Position numbers and translations under genes: made by a program. A stretch of DNA of 64,000 bases from Carya illinoinensis (taxonomy: Eukaryota; Streptophyta; Magnoliopsida; Fagales; Juglandaceae), in contig NC_056760.1 of the NCBI RefSeq assembly GCF_018687715.1, positions 8,345,501 through 8,409,500 on the forward strand, written 5' to 3'. Of the stretch, positions 12,528 to 22,926 are shown one piece after another. Position 1 is the stretch's first letter, and each line of letters begins with the position of its first letter. Under the pieces are notes generated by a model. It had not been told where the DNA came from, ran no database searches, and saw nothing but the letters and a program-made list of their open reading frames with translations.

Positions 12528-13080
12528 CTCCCAAGGGCAGTGTTGAGGCTTGTCCCGAGGCCCATTTTCTATGAGTTTTAACATTCCCCCTCCCTTCAAG
12601 CATATCCTTGCCCTCAAGGATGAATTGTGAAAATCTCTCCCTTATGTCATCATAATCTTCCCACGTAGCCTCATCTCTTGGTGCCCCTCCCCACTTGACT
12701 AGAACTTGCCACACTTTTATTCTTTTTCTTTCCCTTGTCACCACTCTATAATCAAGGACTTCTCTTGGTTGTAGAAGCATTCGGTCCTCTTCATCAAATT
12801 TTGGTAATTCCTCCACAATGAGTTTTGGATCACCAACCCTTTTTTTCAATACCGTCACATGAAAAACTGGGTGTAGTTTGGAGGTTGGAGGAAGTTCCAA
12901 CCTATAAGCTACCTCACCCAATTTTCCCAACACCTTGAAAGGCCCATAATACCTTTTAAAGAGCTTCAAGTTAAACTTCCTCTTTAAGGTTGCTTGCCTA
13001 TACGTTTGAAGTTTCAAATAAACATAGTCTCCCACCTCAAGGTTCTCAACACTTCTCCCTTGATCATAGTGCTTCTTCAT
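12472..13080 (-). pseudogene. Integrase C-terminus and chromodomain (gypsy)
   Basis: Reading on the minus strand from 13080, MKKHYDQGRSVENLEVGDYV and KLHPVFHVTVLKK are the integrase C-terminal region. QVLVKWGGAPRDEATWED is the chromodomain, with the LVKW and ATWED blocks. Chromodomains of these elements help target integration to heterochromatin. The frame differs from the upstream integrase frame, with the shift near 13100. It reads through the polypurine tract into LTR sequence and ends in the hAT MITE; the true element coding region stops near 12584. Confidence 0.88.
12584..12600 (-). other. Polypurine tract of the gypsy element
   Basis: On the minus strand this reads CTTGAAGGGAGGGGGAA, directly followed by TGTTAAAACTC, the LTR start. 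It primes plus-strand DNA synthesis. A second copy at 11566-11582 sits beside the intact 3' LTR because of the tandem duplication. Confidence 0.85.
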
Positions 13081-13931
13081 TCTTTCTTGAGCTCTCTTTT
13101 TACCGTTGCTAAGATCTCATCTCTTTTAAGCAATTCATTCTCAACCTCATCATTTCTAGCCGTGCCTTTCTCATAATTCACCAAAGTGTGTGGTGATCTT
13201 TCATAAACAACTTCAAATGGACTCTTTTGGATGAAAGCATGAAAAGAGGTATTGTACCAATACTCGACCCATGTCAAGAAGTCTCCCCATCTCCTTTGCT
13301 CCTCATGGCAAAAGCACCTCAAATATTGTTGTGTTCTATTCACAACTTCCGTTTGTCCATCGGTTTGAGGATGATAGGATGAGCTAGCCTTCAACTTGCT
13401 TCCTTGTAATTCAAACAATTCCTTCCAAAAAGTACTCATGAATACTCTATCACAGTCAGATATTATACTTTTTGGAAAACTATGAAGTTTCACCACATTA
13501 TCAACAAAGGCCTTGGCCACACTCTTGGCCTTGTATGGGTGTCTTAAGGGAATGAAGTGTGCATACTTACTTAGACGATCCACCACCACCAAGATGACCT
13601 CATATCCTCCACTAATTGGTAAGCCCTCCACAAAGTCCATAGACAAGTCTTCCCAAATCAAGTTTGGAATAGTTAAAGGTTGCAAGAACCTGGATGGGGG
13701 CCTTGTATCATACTTGAACTTTTGGCATGTATCACATTCGGCAACCAAGGTCTTCACGGCCTTCTTGATTCCTTCCCAATAGAAGAAATGTTTAATCCTT
13801 ATGTAGGTCCTTAGCCACTCGGAATGGCCACCTTCCTTGCTATTGTGAAAATGGTCAAGGATTTCTTTCCTCAAATTAGGTACATTCGACACATATACAT
13901 GATCCTTGTAGTAAATCAAACCATCTTTCAC
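13077..13931 (-). pseudogene. Integrase core (gypsy)
   Basis: The frame contains the zinc-binding end CDTCQKFK and an RNase H-fold catalytic core. The three acidic residues appear intact: Asp in SMDFVEGLP, Asp in SDCDRVFMS and Glu in DGQTEVVNR. The enzyme would insert element cDNA into the genome. The frame ends in a stop near 13077, where a one-base shift separates it from the chromodomain. Upstream it is in the same frame as the RNase H tail at 14034-14216, from which it is split by a TGA at 14034-14036. Confidence 0.9.
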
Positions 13932-14033
13932 CTTGAACCCAACAACACCATCACCTTCGGCCTCTAGAAGTTCGACTATCTCAATGGCTCTAGCATCAAT
14001 CTTTATAACTTCACGTATTTTTTCCCAAACCCT

Positions 14034-14216
14034 TCATTCGGCCCCACTCAAGGCCAACATAGAAGAGTCATCTTCCTCATGCACTAACCATAAAATTGAA
14101 CTTCCCTCTTTTCTACTCAAAGCGTCCGTCACTTTGTTCTCTTTGTCCGGTTGATAAATGATGTCATATTCAAATCCAAACAACTTCACTAAGAACTTTT
14201 GTTGCTCGGGTGTCAC
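14034..14216 (-). pseudogene. RNase H tail fragment (gypsy)
   Basis: PEQQKFLVKLFGFEYDI and DKENKVTDALSRK are the end of the RNase H domain and the linker to integrase. The fragment is shifted out of the reverse transcriptase frame by a run of eleven T (plus strand, about 14220-14230), a typical slippage site. It ends in an in-frame TGA; the same frame then stays open into the integrase. Confidence 0.85.
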
Positions 14217-15303
14217 TATTTTTTTTTTTAAGCAAATGCCTCAATGCTTGTTGATATGTGATAATGGTAAACTTTCTTCCCAACAAATAAGGTCTCCACA
14301 CCTTTACGGCATGCACAACCGCTAGCATCTCCCTAGCATAGGTACTCCATGCCTTTTTCATCGGTCCAAGTGCTTTGGAAATAAAGGCTATTGGTCTTTT
14401 TTCTTGAACCAAAACAACCCCTATCCCCTCACCACTAGCATTGGTGTATACTTCAAAAGGCTTCTTAAAGTTAGGAAGCGCAAGCATGGGGGTTGTAGTC
14501 ATAACCCTCTTCAACTCATCAAAGGCCTCTCTTGCTTCTTGGGTCCATACAAAATTAACCTTCTTCAACAATGATGTAAGTGGCTTAGCAATAAGCCCAT
14601 AGTTCTTCACAAACTGCCTATAGTAGCCGGTCAACCCCAAGAAGCCCCTCAATGCCGAGATGTCATTTGGTAGTGGCCAATCAACCATTGACTCAATTTT
14701 CCTTTGATCCACTTTCACCCCCTCTCCCGAGATGAAGTGACCAAGGTACTCAAGTTCTTTATCCATAAAGGCACATTTGGAAGCCTTAATGAAGAAGTTG
14801 TGTTCTTCCAAAATTTTCATCACAATTCTCAAGTGGCTCTTGTGCTCTTCAATAGTCTTGGAGTAGACTAAGATGTCATCAAAAAACACTAACATAAACT
14901 TCTTCAAAAGTGGCTTGAAAATTGTGTTCATGGCGGCTTGGAAAGTGGATGGAGCATTACACATTCCAAATGGCATAACAAGATACTCAAAGTGCCCGGA
15001 ATGTGTTCTAAAAGTCATCTTGTGTATGTCTTCACTCTTCATTCTTATTTGATGGTAGCCCGCCCTTAAATTTAACTTGGAAAAAACTCTTGAACCATGA
15101 AGCTCATCAAGCATCTCATCCAAGATTAGAATAGGGAATCTATTCTTCACCGTGGCCTCATTTGGAGCTCTATAATCGGTACAAAACCTCCATGTCCCAT
15201 CTTTCTTCCTCACTAGTAGCATAAGAGAGAAAAATGGACTAGTACTTGGCCTTATCAAACCATTTTTCAACATCTCATCCACTTGCATCTCTATCTCCCA
15301 TTT
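14170..15303 (-). pseudogene. Reverse transcriptase and RNase H (gypsy)
   Basis: The reverse transcriptase blocks KKDGTWRFCTDYRAPN, MPFGMCNAPSTFQ and FFDDILVYS are in order, followed by RNase H from about FEVYTNASGEG. Two catalytic positions look damaged: LNLRAGYHQ has Asn (codon 15070-15072) where the family has Asp, and YTNASG has Asn (14440-14442) where RNase H has Asp. Both fit a G-to-A change on the coding strand. The frame is cut from the upstream protease frame by an in-frame TAA at 15304-15306. These changes make the copy non-functional. Confidence 0.93.
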
Positions 15304-16572
15304 TTAAAAATGGGCATAACGATAAGGTGAGACATTCACCGGCTTCTTTTCATCAACAAGCACAATCCGGTGATCAAAGAGTCTAGATGGTGGCAAAGTA
15401 GAAGGCACCTCTAGAACTCCTTGATGGTCTTCCAACACTTCTCTTACTTCCATGGGCAGCCCCTCTAAGTCATCTTTGTTGCCTTCTTTTTCACTTTTTT
15501 CCACATTGCACAAGTAGTTTTCATTGGCCACCATAATGGCAAAACAATAGGTTCCACCTTTGCACAACTTTTCAAAATTGATGGCTTCACAAGCTTTTAC
15601 TTCTTTTGATGTCAAAGCTTTCCAAACTCTTTTCTTTGAGTCAAGTTTAAACTCCATCGTCATGTTTTGGTAATCATGAATAACTCTCCCAAGGCCCTTG
15701 AACCAAGCATTGCCAATCACCACATCAAGTCCCACTAATGCCAACACATGGAGGTCGGCCACAATTCGCACACTTTGCACATTCATCTTCACTTCTTTAA
15801 CAAGTGCTTCACATCTAAGCTTGTTCCCATTGGCTACCTTCACTTCAAAGGGTTCAATGACACATGGCTTCAATCCAATCTTAGTCACAATATTGGCATT
15901 GATAAAATTGTGTGTGGATCCACTATCCACCAAAAGAGTCACTTCAAACTTTCCCACCCAAGCCATCACTCTCATGGATATGGGTCTAGGTACACTTAAA
16001 ATGGCATTCAAAGATAATTCGGCCTCCTCTAGTGACTCACTAGATTCGGCCTCTTCTTGTTCCGACTCTTCACTAGTTGTCTCAACATGACCATCTTCTT
16101 CCATTTCACTTGTGTCATTTTCAAGCAACACATATGCTTGCCTGGCCTTGCACTTGTGGTCCTTGCTCCATTTGTCACCATATTTGAAGTAAAGACCCTT
16201 CTTTATCTGCTCTTGGACTTCTTCTATTGATAACTTTTTCACTTCATATGGTTTTGGTTTTGATGCACTCCCCTCCACCTCCTTGCCTTTCCAAGGAACT
16301 TTGGTTTGCAAAGGTTTAGAAAATTTGCTCCCCATGTCCTTAGAATGACGCTTCTCAATGTGAGTGCTCTCCTCTAGTACTTCCACCATCCTCATAACTT
16401 CTTGTAGCCTTGTGGATTGTTTCAACTTGATCTCCTTGGCAAGCCAAAGTTTCAACCCATCCACAAAGGTGCCAATAAGTGCCTCTTTGGACCAACCCCT
16501 TATCAAGGTTTGGAGTTGCCGAAACTCATCAATATAGTGGTGTACTTTTCCCTCTTGTTTCAACTTGGCCAA
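15304..16572 (-). pseudogene. Gag C-terminus, zinc knuckle and protease (gypsy)
   Basis: The Gag part runs from LAKLKQEGKVHHYIDEFRQL. The zinc knuckle reads YFKYGDKWSKDHKC; the first two Cys of the expected C-x2-C-x4-H-x4-C are both Tyr. An acidic stretch follows, then the aspartic protease with LLVDSGSTHNFI (Asp-Ser-Gly active site). The frame ends at TAA 15304-15306, five codons before the first Met of the reverse transcriptase frame and in phase with it, so a point nonsense change is likely. Confidence 0.9.
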
Positions 16573-16642
16573 TTACCCATGGTGGTTGACAATTGGGGAA
16601 GCCCCAAATTGTATCAAGAATTCCTTTTCAAAGGCCGTCCAC

Positions 16643-17476
16643 CTAGGCGTTTTCTCTCTTTGTCATATTGATCACAAAGCCAACGCCATCACTTATTTGC
16701 TCTTCCTTCAAGATGGAAACATGCCGTAGAAACTCTCTCTTCTCTTGAAACTTCATACACACGGAAATAATGGTCCACCTTGTCCAGCCACTCATATGGA
16801 TCCCCCCATTGAACTTGGAAAAATCCACCTTTGGCCTCCTTGGTCTCCGGTTATATGCCCGGTTTTCAATTCTATTACCATAGTGGTCTTTCTCATACCT
16901 TCGGTTTCTATGGCCTATTTCTCTTTCATGATTGAAGTTTCTTCTATGGGCATGGTCATCATAACCATTCGGTCCTCCATGGCCAAAGTCATGCTCGGCC
17001 TCATGATGTTCTTCAAACCTTGGAACTTCGAACCTCACATCTTGAGGTTCTCTCAAAACACTAGGACTTCTAGAATGATGGACCTCATCACGGATCCATC
17101 TTTCCACGGCTATTTGATCATTCTCAATCCACCCACCTCTTCTATACTCTGGCCTTGGTCGCTCATGCATGGAACCCGGGACACTTGTCTCGGCCCCATC
17201 AACAAAGACCTCTTGCCTTTGCCCATTCGGACTTGGTGGTGCTCCTTGGCCATTAGTTCCGGCCAATCTCCTCTCAAGCCTTTCAAGGCTTGCACTGTTT
17301 TCACGCCTCATGGCATCCATCGCCCTCCTATTCTCCTCGGTCTCGTGGGTGGTAACATTCAACATTATCCTTAGTTCGGCTAGTGTAGTGTTCACCTCAC
17401 CAAGGATGTTGGTAAGCCTTATGGCATTCTCTTTCACGGACTCAATGCGTTCCCAGTTGGAACCACCTTGATCCAT
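16643..17476 (-). pseudogene. Gag N-terminus (gypsy)
   Basis: The frame starts MDQGGSNWERIESVKENAIR and holds a helical N-terminal region, then a basic and charged linker (YDDHAHRRNFNHEREIGHRN) and the start of the capsid-like Gag region (PKVDFSKFNGG). After about 16760 the reading becomes nonsense relative to the family. The capsid continues in the frame at 15304-16572, so there is a frameshift near 16700-16760. In an intact element Gag packages the RNA into particles. Confidence 0.85.
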
Positions 17477-17859
17477 GACTCTTCAACTTGCAAGTGCTTG
17501 TAACTGGGTCTTGCAACTGAGTCTTGCAAACTGAGCTTGCAATTGTGCTTGCACGGAGTCTTGTACACAGCTTGGACAACAATTAGGTTGTGGAGCTTGA
17601 TCACGGCTCAAAAGTCCAACCTTGGTTTCCCCACCTTCAAGGGTGGTCGATCCCTTCAAGAACACTACTTCATCCTCTACCTCAACCCCCAAACTTCAAT
17701 TTTTAATTCACAAGCAATAAAAATAAACAATGTCGAGGTCTTCCATGGACCTCCCAATCAAATTCACAAGAGATTGAGTTTACGCGTCGTTTACCTCTTG
17801 GAGAAGTGAGAACTTCTCAAGAATACCAAGCAAAAATCCTCTCAATGAAAGCACTAAAT
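17477..17859 (-). other. Gypsy 5' untranslated leader
   Basis: This is the stretch between the 5' LTR and the Gag start codon. It has no family-like coding sequence. A primer-binding site complementary to tRNA-iMet would be expected at its edge, but only TGGTATTC (minus strand, 17822-17829) is seen, about 30 bp from the LTR. Confidence 0.6.
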
Positions 17860-18289
17860 TATTAGGGACCCCGGTTAAGTCCCTAAACAATAAGTCCTCC
17901 GTGCTAATGGTGGTCTTGTGATGACCGGATCCTTATTCATCTCTTGCTTGGTTCTTGAGCAATGGTGGTCAAGATGACCGCTTGGGTATGGTGTGGTTAG
18001 GTGTTTGGGTAAAGATGGGTGTATGGAGTGATGGAAATGGGCAAAGAATTGTGGTGGGTTCAATGGTGATGGGCGCACGGCACTAGAGTGAGTTAGGGTT
18101 GGCGCCACTTGAAAGATGGGGTTTAGGGTTTGGAAGATGTATGATGGACGACTAGGACGAAGGAAGTCAAGGCTCCTATAAGGAATGAGTTTCCTTATGG
18201 AGCATTGGGGATGGACTAGGGCAAACACTATAGTGAGTGGCACTAAGTGCTTGGATGGATCAAATGAGGCAAATGAAGGATCAACACCA

Positions 18290-18510
18290 AGAACAAAATG
18301 ATGAACACTCAAGAACAATGAAGAACACTCAAGAACAATGAAGAATACTCAAGAACAAAATGAAGAACACTCAAAAACAAATGATGAATACTCAAGAACA
18401 AAGATGAACACTCAAGAACAATGAAGAACACTCAAGAACAAAATGATGAACACTCAAGAACAAAGAAGAACACTCAAGAAGACTCAAGAACAATGAACAC
18501 AAAATAACAA
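18290..18510. repeat. Short tandem repeats in the 5' LTR
   Basis: Imperfect units on GAACACTCAAGAACAA, the counterpart of the array at 10269-10512. Confidence 0.85.
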
Positions 18511-19116
18511 TATCAATGGAAAGTAAATGGAAGACAAGAGATTGAATGAATAATACTCATACGATTGATAGATTGAACCACACTTATTCAAGAATTACAA
18601 AGTGTGATCCTCTCCTTAGAGGTTCACGAATTGCACCCCAAAGAGCCCAAGTGCTAAGCACCGAAATGGATTATCTTCAGAACAAAGTCGTCCAAAGCAA
18701 ATTGTCAAAAGATATGAAAGAAAGAAACTAAGGGTCCTATTTATAAGAGTTACAACTTAGAAACCCCCAAAAGGCCCATTGGAAATAAATAAATAAAAAT
18801 AAAATAAATAAAAAGAAATAATATAATGGCGGGCCAAGTTGGCCCAGGCATGCATGAGCCCATGGTGGGCTAGGATGGTGCATGGTTGTCTTCAGTCTGG
18901 TCCATGGCTAGGTGGCACAACATGGCTTGCTGATGAGCATGGCATGGTGCCATGTAAGGGCCTGCTAGTGGGCATGGCATGGTGTCATGCAATGCCTGCT
19001 GGTGGTGAGCCATGTGTGCGTGCTGCATGGCTCAGGCTGGTGGCCTGAGCGTTGAAGCTGGAAGGCATGGGCTGGAACCATGTGCTGGATGGCATGCTTG
19101 GTGGGCATGCCACTGG

Positions 19117-22100
19117 TGTGACGCCCCCAAATTCCGTTTGGGATTGGACGGACATTTGAAGCGTCGAGACATGCAACACAAGGTTACCTGCCCCCGTTCA
19201 TGACATATAAGATGCAATAATCCTAACATGCATCTAACATTATGCAATATTCGCAGCGGATAATTTTTTTTCTTTAGCAATACTATGCACCAAACTGAAA
19301 ATATCCCAATACTTAAAACATACTTCATACATAAAGATCCATTGAATAACTAAGATCACAGCACTATTCCAAAATAGTTATGATCCAATAGTACTGGAGA
19401 TGCAACTCCATCGTACAAGTAGTAATTTAACTACTATATTAACATTAACGACGCACCGTCGTTCAGTCGACTGTGTCTAGTTGGTCAGCTCCTGATCCTC
19501 CTTTAGGTCCTGTAACAAGATCTACCATTCGGGGGGAATGGTAGTTGGGACTACCACAGTGAGATTTGATTACAAATCTCAGCAAGTTAACAAAAAACTT
19601 CCATACAGACTAATGATGCATGGATGACAGTAAAAGCATAAATGCATAATCAAATTCATAAGTAATTTAAAGCATAACTTAGTGTACAACATAGCATAAT
19701 TGACATAGCTTAAATTGAATCATGAAGTGAACTTGACTTAGCATGAACTTGCTTTGAAACTTGAATTAACATGAAAAATACATACTCCACAGTTGTTGTG
19801 GCCCCATGTATTCTACGTGTAAATACATACTCCACAGTTGTTGTGGCCCCATGTATTCTTCACAAACTTGACTTAACATTAAAAATACATACTCCACAGT
19901 TGTTGTGGCCCCATGTATTCTACACAAACTTGACTTAACATGAAAAATACATACTCAACAGTTGTTGTGGCCCCATGTATTTTACGCATCACATTTGTAG
20001 TTAAATACATACTCCACAGTTGTTGTGGCCCCATGTATTCTACACAACTTGACTTAACATTTAAAAATACATACTCCACAATTGTTGTGGCCCCATGTAT
20101 TCGACATAAACTTGACTTAACATGAAAAATACATACTCCACAGTTGTTGTGGCCCCATGTATTCTACGTGTAAATACATACTCCACAGTTGTTGTGGCCC
20201 CATGTATTCTACACAAACATAATGTACTCAAGATGAAACGTGACTTGAACATAACTTGAAATACACGACCAACTTGAGATAGAAACATTTCGTAACATGG
20301 CATAACATATAAGAGACAACATATTTAACATGACATACTTGTAACAGTGAATATTACATGACTTGACATACATGTAATAGATGGCATACTTAGCATGACG
20401 TACTTGTAATGTACAGTAATACATAACAGAATATATTATGTAACAGATAAAAATTGATGACAGAATAAATTCTGTATAATAAACAATTACGTGATAACTT
20501 GGCGTGGCATGACATATATGATAACACACATACATACACTATAGTTCTTTTACTTAGCACACATACACAGTAGACTGCTAGTAAGTTAAAAGCTAACTTA
20601 CCTCGATCTCTGCGTTTCTTATAAAACCTCAAGCGCGATCACGAGGAACTGTAATTAGTGATTCTAAAAGTTAGTACTAAATCACTAATAATTTGAAATA
20701 TGGAAAAATACTAACTTAAAGAGTAAAATTTCCATTTTACTCCCTACATGTAGGAAAATGACCGTTTTACCCATAACTTAAGGATTTTGCATACTAACTC
20801 CAAAAGTCACCAAAATTTACATGCCTCATGTAAATTTTATCCTCAACTCAAATATCAATTTAGAAAAATTTAAAACTAATCACAACTATTAAAACTCCAT
20901 AGGGCCGAAATTCTCATATGCTATTTCTATTGATTTTTGTTTCTAACTTGTTTTGATCAACCTTTTGATCTATGACTTATAAATATGTGATCTTCAAACC
21001 AAACCATCACATGGTTTAAAAAGATGTCCTAAAACATATATAAGCTTCTAATTCAAGATCACATGGTTAAAAATTAACCAAAACATAAATTTAGCCAAGA
21101 ACATCCACACTTTGGTTTATCTGAATATCTCTTTGTATAAAATTTCATATCTTTGAAACTAAAATCAAATATCTTCAAAATAATAATATAACATGTATAT
21201 AAGATGCTTAGGATCCTCCAATAAAATTATCAAAGTCATTAGAATAGGTTTAGACCACCAAAGAGTTAAACTTTCTCAAAATAGAAACTGTTTTTCTTCT
21301 TCCAGTTTCTAAGTTTCTAAATCTAAGCAAATATTTCATCAAAACCTTCAATCATGCAAAAATCCTCAACCAATAGTCATATATACATGTTAACAATACT
21401 CCATAAAAATTTCGGACCAATATCTATCCATTAGCTTGGTCAAAAACTCCAAACTATAACATATTCTCCAGTTTATCTCCCAGAATGACCTTTCTATAGT
21501 TTACACAATATTTGACTGACCAAATGATCTTCAAATGGGGCAAATAAGATATCCATGTAAACTAGACTAAAAAAGGAACAACTTATATGAAGGAGACTTT
21601 ATGATAAAACACTTACAACAGCTTCGAAATGGGCATGCAAAAGAACTCCTAAAAGCTGTCCGAGAGAGAATGTTTGATATTCTTTTAAAGAAACGTGTAA
21701 ATGAAGATAAGTTCGTGGGTGATGGCTGGAGATGCTTATGGAAGAGATAAGGGAGATGATAAGGCTGGAGTTGAGAGTTGAGTGTGGTTTTCTCCTACCC
21801 AAAATATCTATAAAATATTATCTCAAAATATTCTATCCAATAATATCTATAAAAATCAGCTCAATATATTTTCCAAATGTGGAGTAGACTTGGAAGAGTA
21901 AGGTGGCTAAAATCTTTCTATGTGTATTTTAAATCTCTATTCTTAAAATATTTTCCAAATGTGTATTTTGCTTAGGTGTCATGATCTCACACCTTGATTT
22001 CCTTCACAATTCCATCTAATGGTTTCTTTTTGTGCCAAGTATCTAATACTATTCATTATGTGTGGTTAAGATCTTGCCAAGTGTCCAAATAAAATATCGC

Positions 22101-22441
22101 TAACCTAATTTGGACATTTCACACTATGATTTTGAAAACACTGCGCTCAGTACATTTACCGAGATTACTATTCACTCCAAAAATAAACGTAATAAACTTA
22201 GTACTGAAAAATTCTAAATATTCAATTAAGCCTAGTGGTGTAGACTATAATGTATTCTGACACTTTTAACTATCTCAAATAATTAAAATCGCATTTCTGG
22301 CACCATAGTGAGTGATAACACTAACTATGTTGACATGCTAAAATTTATGCGATTAGTCGATTCGTGTAAACTTACAGAGTTTTCACGAGGTTCCTAAGGT
22401 CAATAGAAATTCCTTAATTGAATTTCTAGCGGGCTGTTACA
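19117..22441. mobile_element. 3.3-kb TG...CA element, solo LTR or LARD-like
   Basis: This insertion lies in the gypsy 5' LTR with a perfect 5-bp target duplication ACTGG (19112-19116 and 22442-22446). It starts TGTGACGCCCCCAAATTCC and ends GGGCTGTTACA; these ends are also near-inverted repeats. TG...CA ends and a 5-bp duplication point to an LTR retroelement. No polyprotein domain is seen, so it is either a very long solo LTR or a large non-autonomous derivative. The short frames inside (for example 21599-21802, minus) have no recognised domain. It contains the hairpin array at 19777-20208. Confidence 0.8.
19777..20208. repeat. Eight-unit hairpin repeat array
   Basis: A 36-nt motif occurs at 19777, 19822, 19884, 19946, 20004, 20066, 20128 and 20173. 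Each copy has outer arms AATACAT and ATGTATT and inner arms CCACA and TGTGG around a GTTGT-type loop, so each can fold as a hairpin. Spacing is 45, 62, 62, 58, 62, 62 and 45. Only single-base differences separate the 36-nt units (copy 4 has CTCAACA, copy 6 CAATTG). Spacers are of two kinds, a short one with CTACGTGTA and a longer one with ACTTGACTTAACAT. Confidence 0.95.
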
Positions 22442-22700
22442 ACTGGCCTAGCCTGCAAGGCATGGGCTGGAGCCATGCGCTGGATGGCATGCCACTAGCC
22501 TAGCCTGCAAGGTACAGGCTGGAGCCGTGCGCTGGATGGCACGCCTGCGAAGGCATGCCACTAACCAGGCTAGCGTGCAGCGTGGGGCACACGCAAAGGT
22601 GGGCGTGAGGGGGTGCACGCACAAGAGTTTGCGCATGCTGATGGGCGTGTGCGGGCCAGACCGCATGCTGGGCTGCGTGCGGCTTCCAACCTCTCTGGCC

Positions 22701-22840
22701 TGGGCGCCCCGTGCGTGTCAACGCGCGGGCCAAGGCATGCATGCATGCTGGGCGCCCCGTGCGTGTCAACGCGCGGGCCAAGGCATGCATGCATGCTAGG
22801 CGCCCCGTGCGTGTTACGGCATGGGCCAAGGCATGCGTGT
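22701..22840. repeat. 48-bp GC-rich tandem repeat in gypsy 5' LTR
   Basis: Three units begin GGCGCCCCGTGCGTGT at about 22703, 22751 and 22799 and include GGGCCAAGGCATGC. The 3' LTR (11394-11490) and the duplicated fragment (11740-11840) each have two units. Confidence 0.85.
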
Positions 22841-22926
22841 AGGCTGGTCATGGTGCTGTCCTCGCCTCCCAAGGGTAGTATCGAGGCTTGTCCTGAGGCC
22901 CCTTTTCTAGGAGTTTTAACAAAACT

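Larger units (their letters stand above)
11323..12698 (-). repeat. Tandem duplication across LTR/internal border
   Basis: A segment of about 355 bp, made of the U3 start of the LTR, the polypurine tract and the end of the chromodomain, is present twice. Unit 1 is about 11323-11680. Unit 2 is about 11681-12698, interrupted by the hAT MITE. The new junction near 11678-11680 shares only TGA with both parent sequences. The internal parts of the two units differ at about five of 118 positions, fewer than the two LTRs do, so the duplication probably arose after the element inserted. Confidence 0.85.
9840..22921 (-). mobile_element. Ty3/gypsy chromovirus, full length but inactive
   Basis: A complete LTR retrotransposon on the minus strand, flanked by the 5-bp target duplication AAACT (9835-9839 and 22922-22926). 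LTRs start TGTTAAAACTCC and end TTACA (3' copy) or AATA (mutated 5' copy), read on the minus strand. Internally it carries gag, an aspartic protease, reverse transcriptase, RNase H, integrase and a chromodomain, which is the chromovirus gene order. Frameshifts and at least two in-frame stops break the polyprotein. Over the first 270 bp the two LTRs differ by roughly 8% by eye, so the insertion is fairly old. Two later insertions and one tandem duplication lie inside. A primer-binding site is not obvious next to the 5' LTR. Confidence 0.95.
17860..22921 (-). repeat. 5' LTR of the gypsy element (split)
   Basis: The LTR occupies 17860-19116 and 22447-22921, and is split by the element at 19117-22441 with its ACTGG duplication. 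It ends on the plus strand with GGAGTTTTAACA at 22921, next to the AAACT target duplication. The inner end reads TATTAGGG where the other LTR has TGTAAGGG. It holds three 48-bp GC-rich units where the 3' LTR has two. Confidence 0.92.

Noticed and set aside
17822..17829. TGGTATTC as gypsy primer-binding site
   Set aside because: It is about 30 bp from the LTR and matches initiator tRNA for only a few bases.
19777..20208. CRISPR-like array of regular repeats
   Set aside because: Spacers are themselves repeated and the host is a plant; this is a tandem repeat in a transposon.
21599..21802. 67-codon minus-strand frame in the 3.3-kb element
   Set aside because: Serine and histidine rich, no recognisable domain; coding not supported.
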